Source: Lytechinus pictus
Taxonomy: Eukaryota > Echinodermata > Echinoidea > Temnopleuroida > Toxopneustidae
Direction: 5' to 3'
Assembly: GCF_037042905.1 (NCBI RefSeq)
Contig: NC_087257.1
Coordinates: 21,244,501-21,308,500 of the forward strand
DNA: 64,000 nt
The notes beneath the pieces were generated by a model that searched no databases, was not told where the DNA came from, and worked only from the letters and a program-made list of their open reading frames with translations. The position numbers and the translations under genes were made by a program. Below are positions 11,250 through 21,506 of this stretch, piece by piece. Position 1 is the stretch's first letter, and each line of letters opens with the position of its first letter.

Positions 11250-12419
11250 AACTTATCGTTAATTTTGGAGCGGTTGGTCACACATTTTCACAATATATGC
11301 GTTACAGGATTCATCGCTATAGGTTTCACAGGCCTAATTCATTTCTCATAGACTCGTGTGTTAAAGTGGCACTTTAAAAAAAATTCATAAAAAATAAGGA
11401 GGGAATTCAAGGGTTGAATGTTTACTTCCAGTGGATAGGATACATGTCTGACATTCGATATCTGACCAGAAAAGGGTACCTCGACCGGCTCATTTTAAAA
11501 ATAAATTGGCATTTATGAATACTACACCTGACGGGATCAAATTCGTCACTTCAGAGAGTAAAATGGCCCTAAATATTCCGCAAATAAAAAAATAGTTCCA
11601 TAGTAGTGATATATCTTTCCAATGTGGAAAAAAAGAAGTTCAGTAGGTACCCCCCCTAGAATCAGTGTTAGATTGTCAGTCATATTAATTAATTTTTGTC
11701 AATCAGCAATATCAAATTTAAAAATTGAGAATGGGTTGGCTCGAATGAATATCTTTTGCCTGCCAGTTGTGATTAGGCCCGCGTAACCTATAGATATCAT
11801 AAGGCTCGTCATCGCACAGTTCTATGAAAACATCTCTTGCATTGAATTTAATTCATCTAACTTTAAATTTTGTATTTCATTTTACATTTCAAACCATATT
11901 TGTATATATAATATATATTATCATCGCAAATTAAGATCTGTTAGACTAATTCGCTGGTGCTGGCAATATCAAACACTTTTCAATTGGATTCAATAATGTT
12001 GTACATTTCGTATATTTTATTAGAATGACTTTTAATTCTACAACTATTCCCATTACTTTATGACACTCTGTATTATATTTCTATGTAAAAATGTATGTGA
12101 GATTGTGAAGATAAATAAAATAAGACGCCAAAAACAACAACGACAACAACGCCCCAATATAGTTGGTGCGGTTATTTTTTATCAATGCTAATTAAATAAA
12201 TTGCTTATAACGACAGAGAATTGATGCCATTAATGTTTAAGAAGAAAAAATCATATTCCCTCGAATATAGGTCGTTTTGGAGGCCGGCCACACGATTGAA
12301 ATTTCTGACCATCTCGTTTTCTTTTAAGAGCGGGAACGTTTCAACGACAAATTATACATACGCTTCTGATTCATCGCTCGAAGCAAGACCTCGTTTAATT
12401 ATTTATTGAAATTATATTA
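11250..12419. other. No gene recognised
   Basis: AT-rich, with many stops in all frames. No repeat structure recognised. Confidence 0.45.
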
Positions 12420-12461
12420 TTAATGGTCCCTTTAGTTTAATTTGCACTAAAGTACCATTAA
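12420..12461. repeat. Short inverted repeat
   Basis: TTAATGGTCCCTTTAGT and ACTAAAGTACCATTAA pair around a short loop with two mismatches. It could be a degenerate hairpin element. Confidence 0.55.
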
Positions 12462-12554
12462 AGATTAATATGCTTAATCCCCGGTAAAGGCCCGGTCAAT
12501 GCATTGGCGTATCTAGAGCTGGGTGGATTACAGGAGCGACAAGAAGAATTTTTC

Positions 12555-13940
12555 AACGGCGTAATCACCTAAAAAAATTGCAGGAGCACATCATAACGTA
12601 TGGGTTGATATTTCTTAAAAGTCACAGGCGAACGAGCCTTAATGAAATTAAAAATGAACTTTTTTTTAAACTAAACGATGTTTAAAGTTTATTTTCATTT
12701 GGTCCTATACCAATCCGTCCAATTGCCAACTCGTGTACGATCATATTTTGGTCTACCATCAGTTTGTCAAATATCCACATGGTCTAATTGCCACTTCGTC
12801 CACTCATCATTTCGTCTAATAACCAGTTGGTCCAATAGCCATTAGTCCATATACCATTTGGTCTAATTAGACTAAGTGTTAATTGGGCAAAATTAATGAA
12901 ATGAAATGATTATTAGACCAACTGGTTATGAGACGAAATGATCACAGACGAACTGGTGATTAGACGAAGTGATGATTGGACCAAATGGTTATTGGACCAA
13001 ATGGCTGTAAGACGAAATGTTGATGGACGGAATGACATTAGACTAAATGAAGGTAGACCATGCGGTGAGTGGACAAGTTGGCAGTGGATGAATTGGCAAT
13101 TTACCAATGTTCAACATCTCTTCATTTCCTTTATATAGCTGAGGACCACGGAACAATTTTGAAAGAGGGGGGGGGGGGGTAGCCAAACGTGGGCGTGCTA
13201 CAAAGAATAATAATCATGCAAACACTCACAATCAGATGCTTATTTTTCGGTTTTTTTTACACGAACGAAAAGTGGGAGCTGGAGCCCCCGTCCCGTGGTC
13301 TCTACTTTTCTGTTTTTTATTCTCCTCCCCCCCCCCTTGTTCTTTGTGGAAAAACTTGTGGAAAAGGCCTTACAGAAACCCCAACTCTTATTATAATTGA
13401 GAGTGCATGGTATGTTTTTAGGGGGCCATGGACGTAATTGATGGGTTTTTTTTCTCTTTACATTTCTGTCTTTGGGAACCTGTTCACTATTGCATCGAAA
13501 ATAAACCCCGAGATTCAGATTTCCTTTTCTACTTACAATCAAATGCATTAATTTGTCATTTTCATGACCCACAATGGAAACAGGGCAGAAAATACCTCAT
13601 GTTGATAGTAAACTGTTTAGGCCTATGTGTTATTTCACTCATATGTTCAAGTCAACGAACTTTATAGCTGAAATCGCAATACTTGGGGGTCTATCTCACG
13701 AAGCTTTGGTATAAGATTTTTTATGAAGTGGATGCATGGTGTTCATGCCATTATATCACGCGACAGCAAAATCATGAGAATTAAGTTTGTGAACGGAAAC
13801 TTTGAAAATAATTGAACCTGATAGCTTGTCATATATCAAAATAGTGGAAAATTTCACAATAGAATTATTTTTCCATCAACGGTTTACAGATTCGTATGCA
13901 TAATCAAACGTGTCAAAGAACTGAAGAAAAAAAAAACAAT
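12555..13940. repeat. Spacer S, copy 1 of the tandem array
   Basis: First copy of the ~1.4-kb spacer between tRNA-Ala-bounded elements; later copies are at 21613-23014, 27113-28511 and 32604-34001. It starts TTTCAACGGCGTAAT and contains the foldback array (12700-13102), a poly-G stretch after ACCACGGAACAATTTTGAAA, and a unique segment ending in the A-run that serves as T-run terminator for the minus-strand tRNA-Ala. Open frames inside (12913-13107, 12938-13138, 13189-13667) recur in every copy because the DNA is repeated, not because they look selected. Confidence 0.85.
12700..13102. repeat. Foldback array of 15-16 bp motifs (copy 1)
   Basis: In the right arm GAC recurs at 12916, 12932, 12947, 12963, 12979, 12995, 13011, 13026, 13041, 13056 and 13072, and GAT at 13087. 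The consensus is about TTGGACCAAATGGTTA. In the left arm the complement GTC recurs at 12702, 12717, 12751, 12766, 12782, 12798, 12814, 12830, 12845 and 12861, with a decayed unit near 12733. The spacing is 15 or 16 bp throughout, with one 18-bp step beside the decayed unit. The arms are inverted about a centre near 12888. Units have diverged, but the spacing and the GAC/TGG core are kept. Other copies are at 21771-22173, 27271-27669 and 32761-33160; a right arm only is at 16430-16674. Confidence 0.9.
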
Positions 13941-14013
13941 TGGAGAACCTGGGTATCGATCCCAGTACTTCTCGAATGCAAATCGAGCGCTCTACCACTT
14001 GAGCTAGTCCCCC
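13941..14013 (-). tRNA. tRNA-Ala(UGC)
   Basis: This 73-nt cloverleaf has no mismatched stem pair. The acceptor stem GGGGGAC pairs with GTTCTCC and includes the G3:U70 wobble that alanyl-tRNA synthetase recognises. D arm GCTC/GAGC, anticodon stem CTCGA/TCGAG with loop TTTGCAT, T stem CTGGG/CCCAG with loop ATCGATA as in other eukaryotic tRNA-Ala, discriminator A. On the minus strand a T10 run follows 4 nt after the gene, a normal Pol III terminator. Confidence 0.8.
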
Positions 14014-14478
14014 TTCTTAAGAAACTCTGAAGACAATCTTGATATATATGAAGTGATTTAGTTGGTAAAGAAACTGTCACACCTGAACGACTTTGCCACC
14101 GTCGATATGTCGACGTAGATTTATTGCAAGCCGTTTTATCCTTTAACCATATTCAGGCATCAAGAATTGGCAGTTGTTACGAGCACAAAATGATTTCCCA
14201 TAAAATATATAGCGAAAAAAAGACAAATGCACCTTTTTTCCAATGGCGCGCGATGGAGTCGTCAACAGTGGAAATTTAAAGACGTCTAAGTTTTTGAAAT
14301 GCCGTAATAACTTTGAATGTAAAATTACCTTATTTTATATTTTACTTGTATATCATTTGTTTTTCAACATAATTTATACAGAAATAAAAGGGAACATTCG
14401 GCAAGTCTGTTTTTAATTTTTTAATCATTTCCAGTTGTAACAATAGACATTTCAAAAATAAGTAAAGTACAGTATAAA

Positions 14479-14536
14479 GAGAGATGGTCAGATGACAAGA
14501 TCTCGGATCCGAGATCTTGTCATCTGATCATCTCTC
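14479..14536. repeat. 58-bp palindrome in E1
   Basis: Arms of 29 bp with one mismatch, centred on GGATCC (14505-14510). It can extrude as a cruciform. The tRNA-Ala pseudogene follows directly. Confidence 0.95.
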
Positions 14537-14550
14537 CCACATGATTTTGA

Positions 14551-14611
14551 TTAGAGCGGTGGTAGAGCGCTCGCTTATCAGCGAGAGGTACTGAGATCGA
14601 TGCCCAGGTCC
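14551..14611 (+). pseudogene. tRNA-Ala pseudogene beside the palindrome
   Basis: GCGGTGGTAGAGCGCTCGC, AGCGAGAGGTACTGAG and ATCGATGCCCAGG follow tRNA-Ala from the D loop onward. The 5' acceptor half is lost and the anticodon loop (TTATCA) is one base short, so it is not a working tRNA. Confidence 0.7.
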
Positions 14612-15223
14612 CAGGTCATCCAGCTAATATTTGTTTTATTCTATTCAATGCAAAAGATGATGTGATAATTCGTAAAATCAGACATCACTGAGAAAAGACG
14701 ATTTTAAAATCATTTAGGACTCTTATTTAATGCCGAAGCCTGCACAAGACCGATAAAGGGCCAACGCGTTCAGGTGTGAAAGGGACTATTATTCAAAATG
14801 CCAAAACATTAAATTGCTCCATGATAGGCTCGATGTAGATCGAAAAGGACTAAATCACTCAGGCATGTCTTTTAAAAAGGATGATAAATCCCGAGGTATG
14901 CCAACGTACGCATTGCATAGGCCTATGGCAAGCCGTTTTTACAATTTAATCCAATTTGTCTAGATATCTCAAGAATTCGATTTTTTAATATAACAATGCA
15001 TTTCTTCATTTCAAGGAATAATGTTTTTGCTGTTAAGATAGGGCAATATTGTTGATGTCAAGAACTTACTTATTTTTTTGTATTCCAAGAAATTTAAATG
15101 ATGAAAAGACCTGTCATAAATGTGTCGGAATATAGGCTATATGCTAATACGAAGTTGTTCAGGTGTGGCAGTTTCTTTACCAACTAAATCACTAAATCAA
15201 GATTGTCTTCACAGTTTTAAGAA

Positions 15224-15296
15224 GGGGGACTAGCTCAAATGGTATAGCGCTCGATTTGCATTCGAGAGGTACTGTGATCGATACCCAGGTTCTCCA
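15224..15296 (+). tRNA. tRNA-Ala(UGC), decayed copy
   Basis: Same 73-nt sequence family with G3:U70 kept. The D stem has a C-U mismatch (GGTATAGC instead of GGTAGAGC) and the T stem reads CTGTG against CCCAG. A T6 run follows. Probably non-functional. Confidence 0.55.
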
Positions 15297-15601
15297 ACTA
15301 AATATTTTTTAAATTCAGTTCTAAAGAACATGTGACATGCGTTAATGAAAACATAGCTATCCAGGCCCTACCACAGGAGACGTCGTAAAGCCACCACACA
15401 CCTAAAGCCCCTTTCACAATTGACGTACGACCTGTTTACGACCACCTGCAACAGTTTTTTCTTGTTGTTGCACGATCGATCCCTTGGTGTCTTGCGAGCA
15501 CTCCCAGTCGTTGTAGACGAATAGAATTATTTTTTCATCAACGGTTTACAGATTCGTATGCATAATCAAACGTGTCAAAGAACTGAAGAAAAAAAAACAA
15601 T
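15297..15601. other. Outer flank of the element and junction
   Basis: 15328-15404 (ACATGTGACATGCGTTAATG to CCACCACACACCT) matches 38070-38145 at the far end of the array, so both are the original right-hand flank of an element unit. The flank differs after that point. 15520-15601 then restarts the spacer end that precedes a minus-strand tRNA-Ala. Confidence 0.65.
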
Positions 15602-15674
15602 TGGAGAACCTGGGTATCGATCCCAGTACTTCTCGAATGCAAATCGAGCGCTCTACCACTTGAGCTAGTCCCCC
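15602..15674 (-). tRNA. tRNA-Ala(UGC)
   Basis: Identical to the 13941-14013 gene: complete cloverleaf, UGC anticodon, G3:U70, T-run of about 9 shortly downstream on the minus strand. Confidence 0.8.
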
Positions 15675-16139
15675 TTCTTAAGAAACTCTGAAGACAATCT
15701 TGATATATATGAAGTGATTTAGTTGGTAAAGAAACTGTCACACCTGAACGACTTTGCCACCGTCGATATGTTGACGTAGATTTATTGCAAGCCGTTTTAT
15801 CCTTTAACCATATTCAGGCATCAAGAATTGGCAGTTGTTACGAGCACAAAATGATTTCCCATAAAATATATAGCGAAAAAAAGACAAATGCACCTTTTTT
15901 CCAATGGCGCGCGATGGAGTCGTCAACAGTGGAAATTTAAAGACGTCTAAGTTTTTGAAATGCCATAATAACTTTGAATGTAAAATTACCTTATTTTATA
16001 TTATACTTGTATATCATTTGTTTTTCAACATAATTTATACAGAAATAAAAGGGAACATTCGGCAAGTCTGTTTTTAATTTTTTAATCATTTCCAGTTGTA
16101 ACAATAGACATTTCAAAAATAAGTAAAGTACAGTATAAA

Positions 16140-16197
16140 GAGAGATGGTCAGATGACAAGATCTCGGATCCGAGATCTTGTCATCTGATCATCTCTC
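16140..16197. repeat. 58-bp palindrome in E2
   Basis: Same palindrome as in E1, centred on GGATCC at 16166-16171. Confidence 0.95.
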
Positions 16198-16211
16198 CCA
16201 CATGATTTTGA

Positions 16212-16272
16212 TTAGAGCGGTGGTAGAGCGCTTGCTTATCAGCGAGAGGTACTGAGATCGATGCCCAGGTCC
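16212..16272 (+). pseudogene. tRNA-Ala pseudogene in E2
   Basis: Same as 14551-14611 with one further change in the anticodon stem (CTTGC). Confidence 0.65.
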
Positions 16273-16429
16273 CAGGTCATCCAGCTAATATTTGTTTTAT
16301 TCTATTCAATGCAAAAGATGATGTGATAATTCGTAAAATCAGACATCACTGAGAAAAGACGATTTTAAAATCATTTAGGACTCTTATTTAATGCCGAAGC
16401 CTGCACAAGACCGATAAAGGGCCAACGCG

Positions 16430-17506
16430 TCTAATTAGACTAAGTGTTAATTGGGCAAAATTAATGAAATGAAATGATTATTAGACCAACTGGTTATGAG
16501 ACGAAATGATCACAGACGAACTGGTGATTAGACGAAGTGATGATTGGACCAAATGGTTATTGGACCAAATGGCTGTAAGACGAAATGTTGATGGACGGAA
16601 TGACATTAGACTAAATGAAGGTAGACCATGCGGTGAGTGGACAAGTTGGCAGTGGATGAATTGGCAATTTACCAATGTTCAACATCTCTTCATTTCCTTT
16701 ATATAGCTTTGGACCACGGAACAATTTTGAAAGAGGGGGGGGGGGTAGCCAAACGTGGGCGTGCTACAAAGAATAATAATCATGCAAACACTCACAATCA
16801 GATGCTTATTTTTCGGTTTTTTTTTACACGAACGAAAAGTGGGAGCTGGAGCCCCCGTCCCGTGGTCTCTACTTTTCTGTTTTTTATTCTCCTCCCCCCC
16901 CCCTTGTTCTTTGTGGAAAAACTTGTGGAAAAGGCCTTACAGAAACCCCAACTCTTATTATAATTGAGAGTGCATGGTATGTTTTTAGGGGGCCATGGAC
17001 GTAATTGATGGGGTTTTTTTCTCTTTACATTTCTGTCTTTGGGAACCTGTTCACTATTGCATCGAAAATAAACCCCGAGATTCAGATTTCCTTTTCTACT
17101 TACAATCAAATGCATTAATTTGTCATTTTCATGACCCACAATGGAAACAGGGCAGAAAATACCTCATGTTGATAGTAAACTGTTTAGGCCTATGTGTTAT
17201 TTCACTCATATGTTCAAGTCAACGAACTTTATAGCTGAAATCGCAATACTTGGGGGTCTATCTCACGAAGCTTTGGTATAAGATTTTTTATGAAGTGGAT
17301 GCATGGTGTTCATGCCATTATACCACGCGACAGCAAAATCATGAGAATTAAGTTTGTGAACGGAAACTTTGAAAATAATTGAACCTGATAGCTTGTCATA
17401 TATCAAAATAGTGGAAAATTTCACAATAGAATTATTTTTCCATCAACGGTTTACAGATTCGTATGCATAATCAAACGTGTCAAAGAACTGAAGAAAAAAA
17501 AACAAT
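16430..17506. repeat. Spacer S, copy 2, 5'-truncated
   Basis: Matches 12862-13940 closely. The left foldback arm is missing because the junction at 16430 falls at the centre of the array, so only the right arm of 15-16 bp motifs (to 16674) remains. Confidence 0.8.
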
Positions 17507-17579
17507 TGGAGAACCTGGGTATCGATCCCAGTACCTCTCGAATGCAAATCGAGCGCTCTACCATCTGAGCTAGTCCCCC
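17507..17579 (-). tRNA. tRNA-Ala(UGC)
   Basis: Complete cloverleaf. The D loop AGATGGTA and variable loop AGGTA are closest to standard eukaryotic tRNA-Ala, so this copy looks nearest to the ancestral gene. G3:U70 is present and a T9 run follows on the minus strand. Confidence 0.82.
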
Positions 17580-17898
17580 TTCTTAAAACTGTGTTCAGAC
17601 AATCTTGATTTAATTATTTAGTTGGTAAAGAAACTGTCACACCTGAATAACATCGTATTAGCATAATGGCTTATATCTCGACACATTTATGACAGGTCTT
17701 TTCATCATTTAAATTTCTTGGAATAAAAAAATAAGTAAGTTCTTGACATCAACGATATTGCCATATCTTAACAGCATAACATTATTCCTTGAAATGAAGA
17801 AATGTATTTTTATATTAAAAAGAATTCTTGAGATATCTGGACAAATTGGATTAAATTGTAAAAGCGGCTTGCCATAGGCCTACATGCAATGTGTACGT

Positions 17899-20250
17899 CA
17901 TGGGTGTCGATCGGTATTCTTGGTTGGGGGGGGGGATGATTGACACAGATGTTCTTGTGGATGGGGATCTTTAAACATTACCCCCACTAAAATCACAAGT
18001 AAGGACATTTGGGAGTGGTTCACGGCATTGGGGGGGGGGGGTACCAGCAAAATTTTGGAGTCACTAAGTGAACGCGCGAAGCGCGCTCAGTTGCCAGGTA
18101 TACTGACCTAATAGGGACATTTTAAGGACAGTGCCATTAAATGGATATGTATCTCACTGCTCAAATAATGCGAGCGCGAAGCGCGAGCTGAAAATTTTTG
18201 ATATGCAGACCAAAAAAAGGACATTATAAGCAAATTTTTGTAATCATGATACATACCTGTCTCGCTAAACAAACAATGCGAGCGCGAAGCGCGAGCTGAA
18301 ATTTTTGTAAATATTTACCCCAAACAAGGACATGTAAAGGACTATATTTTAGGAATCCATTAAGAGTATACATATCTCACCATAGTCATCTAATGCGAGT
18401 GCAAAGCGCTTGGTGATTTTGCTACATCTAAACACATGAAGCACTTTTTGTAGTCATTGTAATCATGATAATACGCATCTCACTCATCAAATATTGCGAG
18501 CGCGAAGCGCGAAGCGTGAGCTGAAAATTTAGGATATTCAGACCTGAAGAGAGGCATTCTAAGGCCTGTTTGTAAGAATTCACTAAGACCATACGATACG
18601 TATTTCACTAAACAAATGATGCGATCGAAAATTTTTGATATTCAGATCAGAAAAAGGGACATTTTAAGGACTGATTTTTAGGAATTCATGAAGAGCAGTC
18701 ATATCTCACCAATCTACCAGTGCGAACGTAAGCACGGACAGGAAATGTTTTCTATTAACACCTTAAAATGGGACAATCACTTTAAGTAGTCATGAAAAAG
18801 AACCATATGTCACTACATAAAACAATAATAAGTCGAAGTGCGAGGAAATATATTTGGTGTATATTGACTTAAAAACGTTAAACAGACAATGCGAGTACCG
18901 GGAACAATGAAGAAATCTAGACCTGAGCAAAATAAAGTTATGAAAAAATGTTTCTTATGTATTATAACATAACATTATTATAATATAACATTATAATGAA
19001 CAATAATTTCTTCATTCCCACTACGTTTCTCTTCCTTTCTCCTCTTCCCCGTTTTTTTTGTTTGCCAGCCGATTGGGGGGCACGTGCCCCCATGCCCCCC
19101 CCCCCCCGTAGTTACGCCACTGTGTTCTTGGAAATTCTTTCATTATTGCAGTGTACTGTACTTATAATTTTTTTTTGAAAATTCAATTTGTGTTACAAGT
19201 AAGCCTATTCTAAACTCATACGAAAGAAAAAATGACAAAAATTGTCTGGACCATGTACAAAGTGACCTGTTTATTGGACATGATGTATACAACTTCTCTC
19301 TTAAATCTAACCCGACTGGCGATATCTTTTTTCTTCTTAATGTATGATGATAAAATGCAGATTCGGACAAATTAAGACTAGCACAAATTACAAACTGTGT
19401 GGCTTCTCGTGCGCAATCGGGCTTACCGCCATTCCTTAGACGATTTTAACCCTGGATTTTAACATGTTTTAAATGCTTTATAAGTGCATAAAGCAAAAAC
19501 AAACATAAAAACAATCAAAACTCAACTGTCATGTTATGATATTTCTCCAACATTTTCTTGAACCATCAGTGTGTAATATCAGCTAATATATGTGTTAAAA
19601 TGAAATTTACGTACCGCATGAGTGTGCTCATATAGAATGCAAAACTGTCATCCCTTTCCAAACTCAAAAGAGATTTCTTTTTGCCAAAATAAGAAAGAGC
19701 CAATCAAGTTTAGTTATTCAAGTCCATAACAATAACAAGAATAACATGGGGGAAAAAATCCGATGTTCATATCCGAAGATACGCTTTAGAGAGAAATGAA
19801 TGATTATTCTTTCTGAAACCATTAATTGATTTCACTTATTAAAAATTGTAAAAATATGATCATATTACCACTGGTGGGATGGAACACCCTATCAACAAAA
19901 GTTGTTTTTCGTCGGGGTCCTTTTATGTCATGTGTTAAAAAATATCATATACGTAAACATTTCATTCTTTTTCATCCTGAACCTCCACCCATCTGTTTAA
20001 AAGTCCTGGAAAAGAACGTTTTTATTTAATAACAATATACACAAATTGCGAGGGAAACAAACTGATTGATGGCATACTATAATCATCACTATAATCATCA
20101 TGATCAAACCTTTACATTTTTCATCATCGTTATTATAAATTTTCTACCCTAAATTATTGGGGGGATGATAATACAGGCCATCCCCCCACTTGAAATATTG
20201 GGGGGGGGGGGGGGATATATCCCCCCATCCCCCCGTGATCGACACCCATG
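17899..20250. mobile_element. Nested hAT-like element 1 in E3 (8-bp TSD)
   Basis: Perfect 14-bp terminal inverted repeats (CATGGGTGTCGATC at 17899-17912; complement at 20237-20250). The flanking 8-bp duplication GTGTACGT lies at 17891-17898 and 20251-20258. The uninterrupted site is in E1 (14901-14916). TSD length and CA..GGG ends fit the hAT superfamily. The 2.35 kb interior has no transposase; it holds poly-G tracts and the GCGAAGC satellite. Confidence 0.85.
18055..18920. repeat. GCGAGCGCGAAGCGCGAGC satellite inside nested element 1
   Basis: Monomers of roughly 105-120 bp begin near 18060, 18167, 18276, 18391, 18495, 18617 and 18720. The fullest read (A/T)TGCGAGCGCGAAGCGCGAGC followed by TGAAA; later ones are decayed. 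Each good core contains GCGCGAAGCGC, a short hairpin with a GAA loop. Equivalent arrays are at about 23655-24380, 29148-29870 and 34645-35370. The extra first monomer at 18066-18085 is absent from those copies. Confidence 0.85.
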
Positions 20251-20543
20251 GTGTACGTTGGCATACCTCGGGATTTGTCATCCGTGTTTGAAAGACATGC
20301 CTGAGCGATTTAGTCCTTTTCGATCTACATCGAGCCAATCATGGAGCAATTTAATGTTTAGGCATTTGAATAATAGTCCCTTTCACACCTGAACGCGTTG
20401 GTCCTGTAACGGTCTTGTGCAGGCTTCTGCATAAAATTAAAGTCCTAAATGATTTGAAAATCGTCTTTTCTCAGTGATGTCTGATTTTACGAATTATCAC
20501 ATCGTCTTTTGCATTGAATAGAATAAAACAAATATTAGCTTGA

Positions 20544-20604
20544 GGACCTGGGCATCGATCTCAGTACCTCTCGCTTATAAGCGAGCGCTCTACCACCGCT
20601 CTAC
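20544..20604 (-). pseudogene. tRNA-Ala pseudogene in E3
   Basis: Reverse orientation of the E1 pseudogene. Its anticodon arm is a perfect palindrome (CTCGCTTATAAGCGAG). Confidence 0.65.
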
Positions 20605-20613
20605 ATCATGTGG

Positions 20614-20671
20614 GAGAGATGATCAGATGACAAGATCTCGGATCCGAGATCTTGTCAACTGATCATCTCTC
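20614..20671. repeat. 58-bp palindrome in E3
   Basis: 29-bp arms centred on GGATCC (20640-20645), with one mismatch in the arms (CAACTG against CATCTG on the other side). Confidence 0.95.
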
Positions 20672-20962
20672 TTTATACTGTACTTTACTTATTTTTGAAA
20701 TGTCTATTGTTACAACTGGAAATGATTTTTTATGTATGAATATTATGTACTTTAACAGGCGGACATCGATTAAAAACTGCCTTGCCGAATGCTTCCTTTT
20801 ATTCCTTTATAAATATGTTGAGAAACAAAATACAAATTATTATGAAATAAGGTCTTTTACATTCAAAGTTATTATGGCATTTCAAATACGTCTTATACGT
20901 ATTATGGCATTTCAAATACGTCTTTAAGTTTCCAGTGTTAACGACTCCACCGCCGCCGTTGG

Positions 20963-21279
20963 CAAGTGCGGAAATCTCGCCCCAAAGTAGGGGGGGGGAC
21001 CAGGGGCTGGAAAATTTGACAAGTAAAATAAAGGAAAAGTTAAAACCCCAAATGTAAGGTCGTTTCTACCAAAATAAATTTGACAAGCAAAAATAAAGTT
21101 ATCACTCCAAATTCAAGGCCGTTTCTTCCAAAATGCACGTATTACTTTGATTTTGAATGATGTATTTCTTTCCATCATAAAATACCAAAAAATAGTAGGG
21201 GGCATTTGATGTTGTGTCCCCCCTACTATTTTAGGTAGGGGGACGCGTCCCCCTGTCCCTCCTGGGATTTCCGCCCATG
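20963..21279. mobile_element. Nested hAT-like element 2 in E3 (8-bp TSD)
   Basis: The ends CAAGTGCGGAAATC and GATTTCCGCCCATGG are imperfect inverted repeats. They are flanked by GCCGTTGG (20955-20962) and GCCATTGG (21280-21287), an 8-bp duplication with one change. E1 and E2 show the uninterrupted site near CCAATGGCGCGCG. The interior has poly-G tracts and self-complementary blocks, including AGGGGGACGCGTCCCCCT at 21237-21254. No coding sequence. Confidence 0.75.
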
Positions 21280-21506
21280 GCCATTGGGGAAAAGGGTGCA
21301 TTTGTCTTGTTTCTGATATATATCGGGAAATTATTTTGTGCTCGTAACAACTGCCAATTATTGATGCCTGAATATGGTTAAATGACAAAACGGCTTGCAA
21401 TAAATCTACGTCGGCATATCGTGGCAAAGTCGTTCAGGTGTGATAGATTCTTTACCAACTAAATCACTTCATATAAATCAAGACTGTCTTCAGAATTCTT
21501 TAAGAA

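Larger units (their letters stand above)
13941..15296. mobile_element. Element E1: short form bounded by inverted tRNA-Ala genes
   Basis: It is bounded by a minus-strand tRNA-Ala (13941-14013) and a plus-strand copy (15224-15296). The inverted repeat continues about 90 bp inward (TTAGTTGGTAAAGAAACTGTCACACCTGAA and its complement, broken by changes) and about 30 bp outward. Inside are a 58-bp palindrome and a tRNA-Ala pseudogene. Relative to E3-E6 the interior runs in the opposite direction. It lacks both nested insertions, so it preserves their empty sites (14240-14255 and 14901-14916). Confidence 0.8.
15602..16429. mobile_element. Element E2: truncated copy, same orientation as E1
   Basis: Nearly identical to 13941-14770. 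It has the minus tRNA-Ala, palindrome and pseudogene, then stops at CCAACGCG and joins the middle of spacer S at TCTAATTAGAC. About 2 nt of microhomology lie at the junction. The first nested-insertion site is empty here too (15901-15917). Confidence 0.8.

Noticed and set aside
12700-13102. CRISPR-like array
   Set aside because: Units are 15-16 bp with no spacers of constant length, inverted halfway, in eukaryotic DNA.
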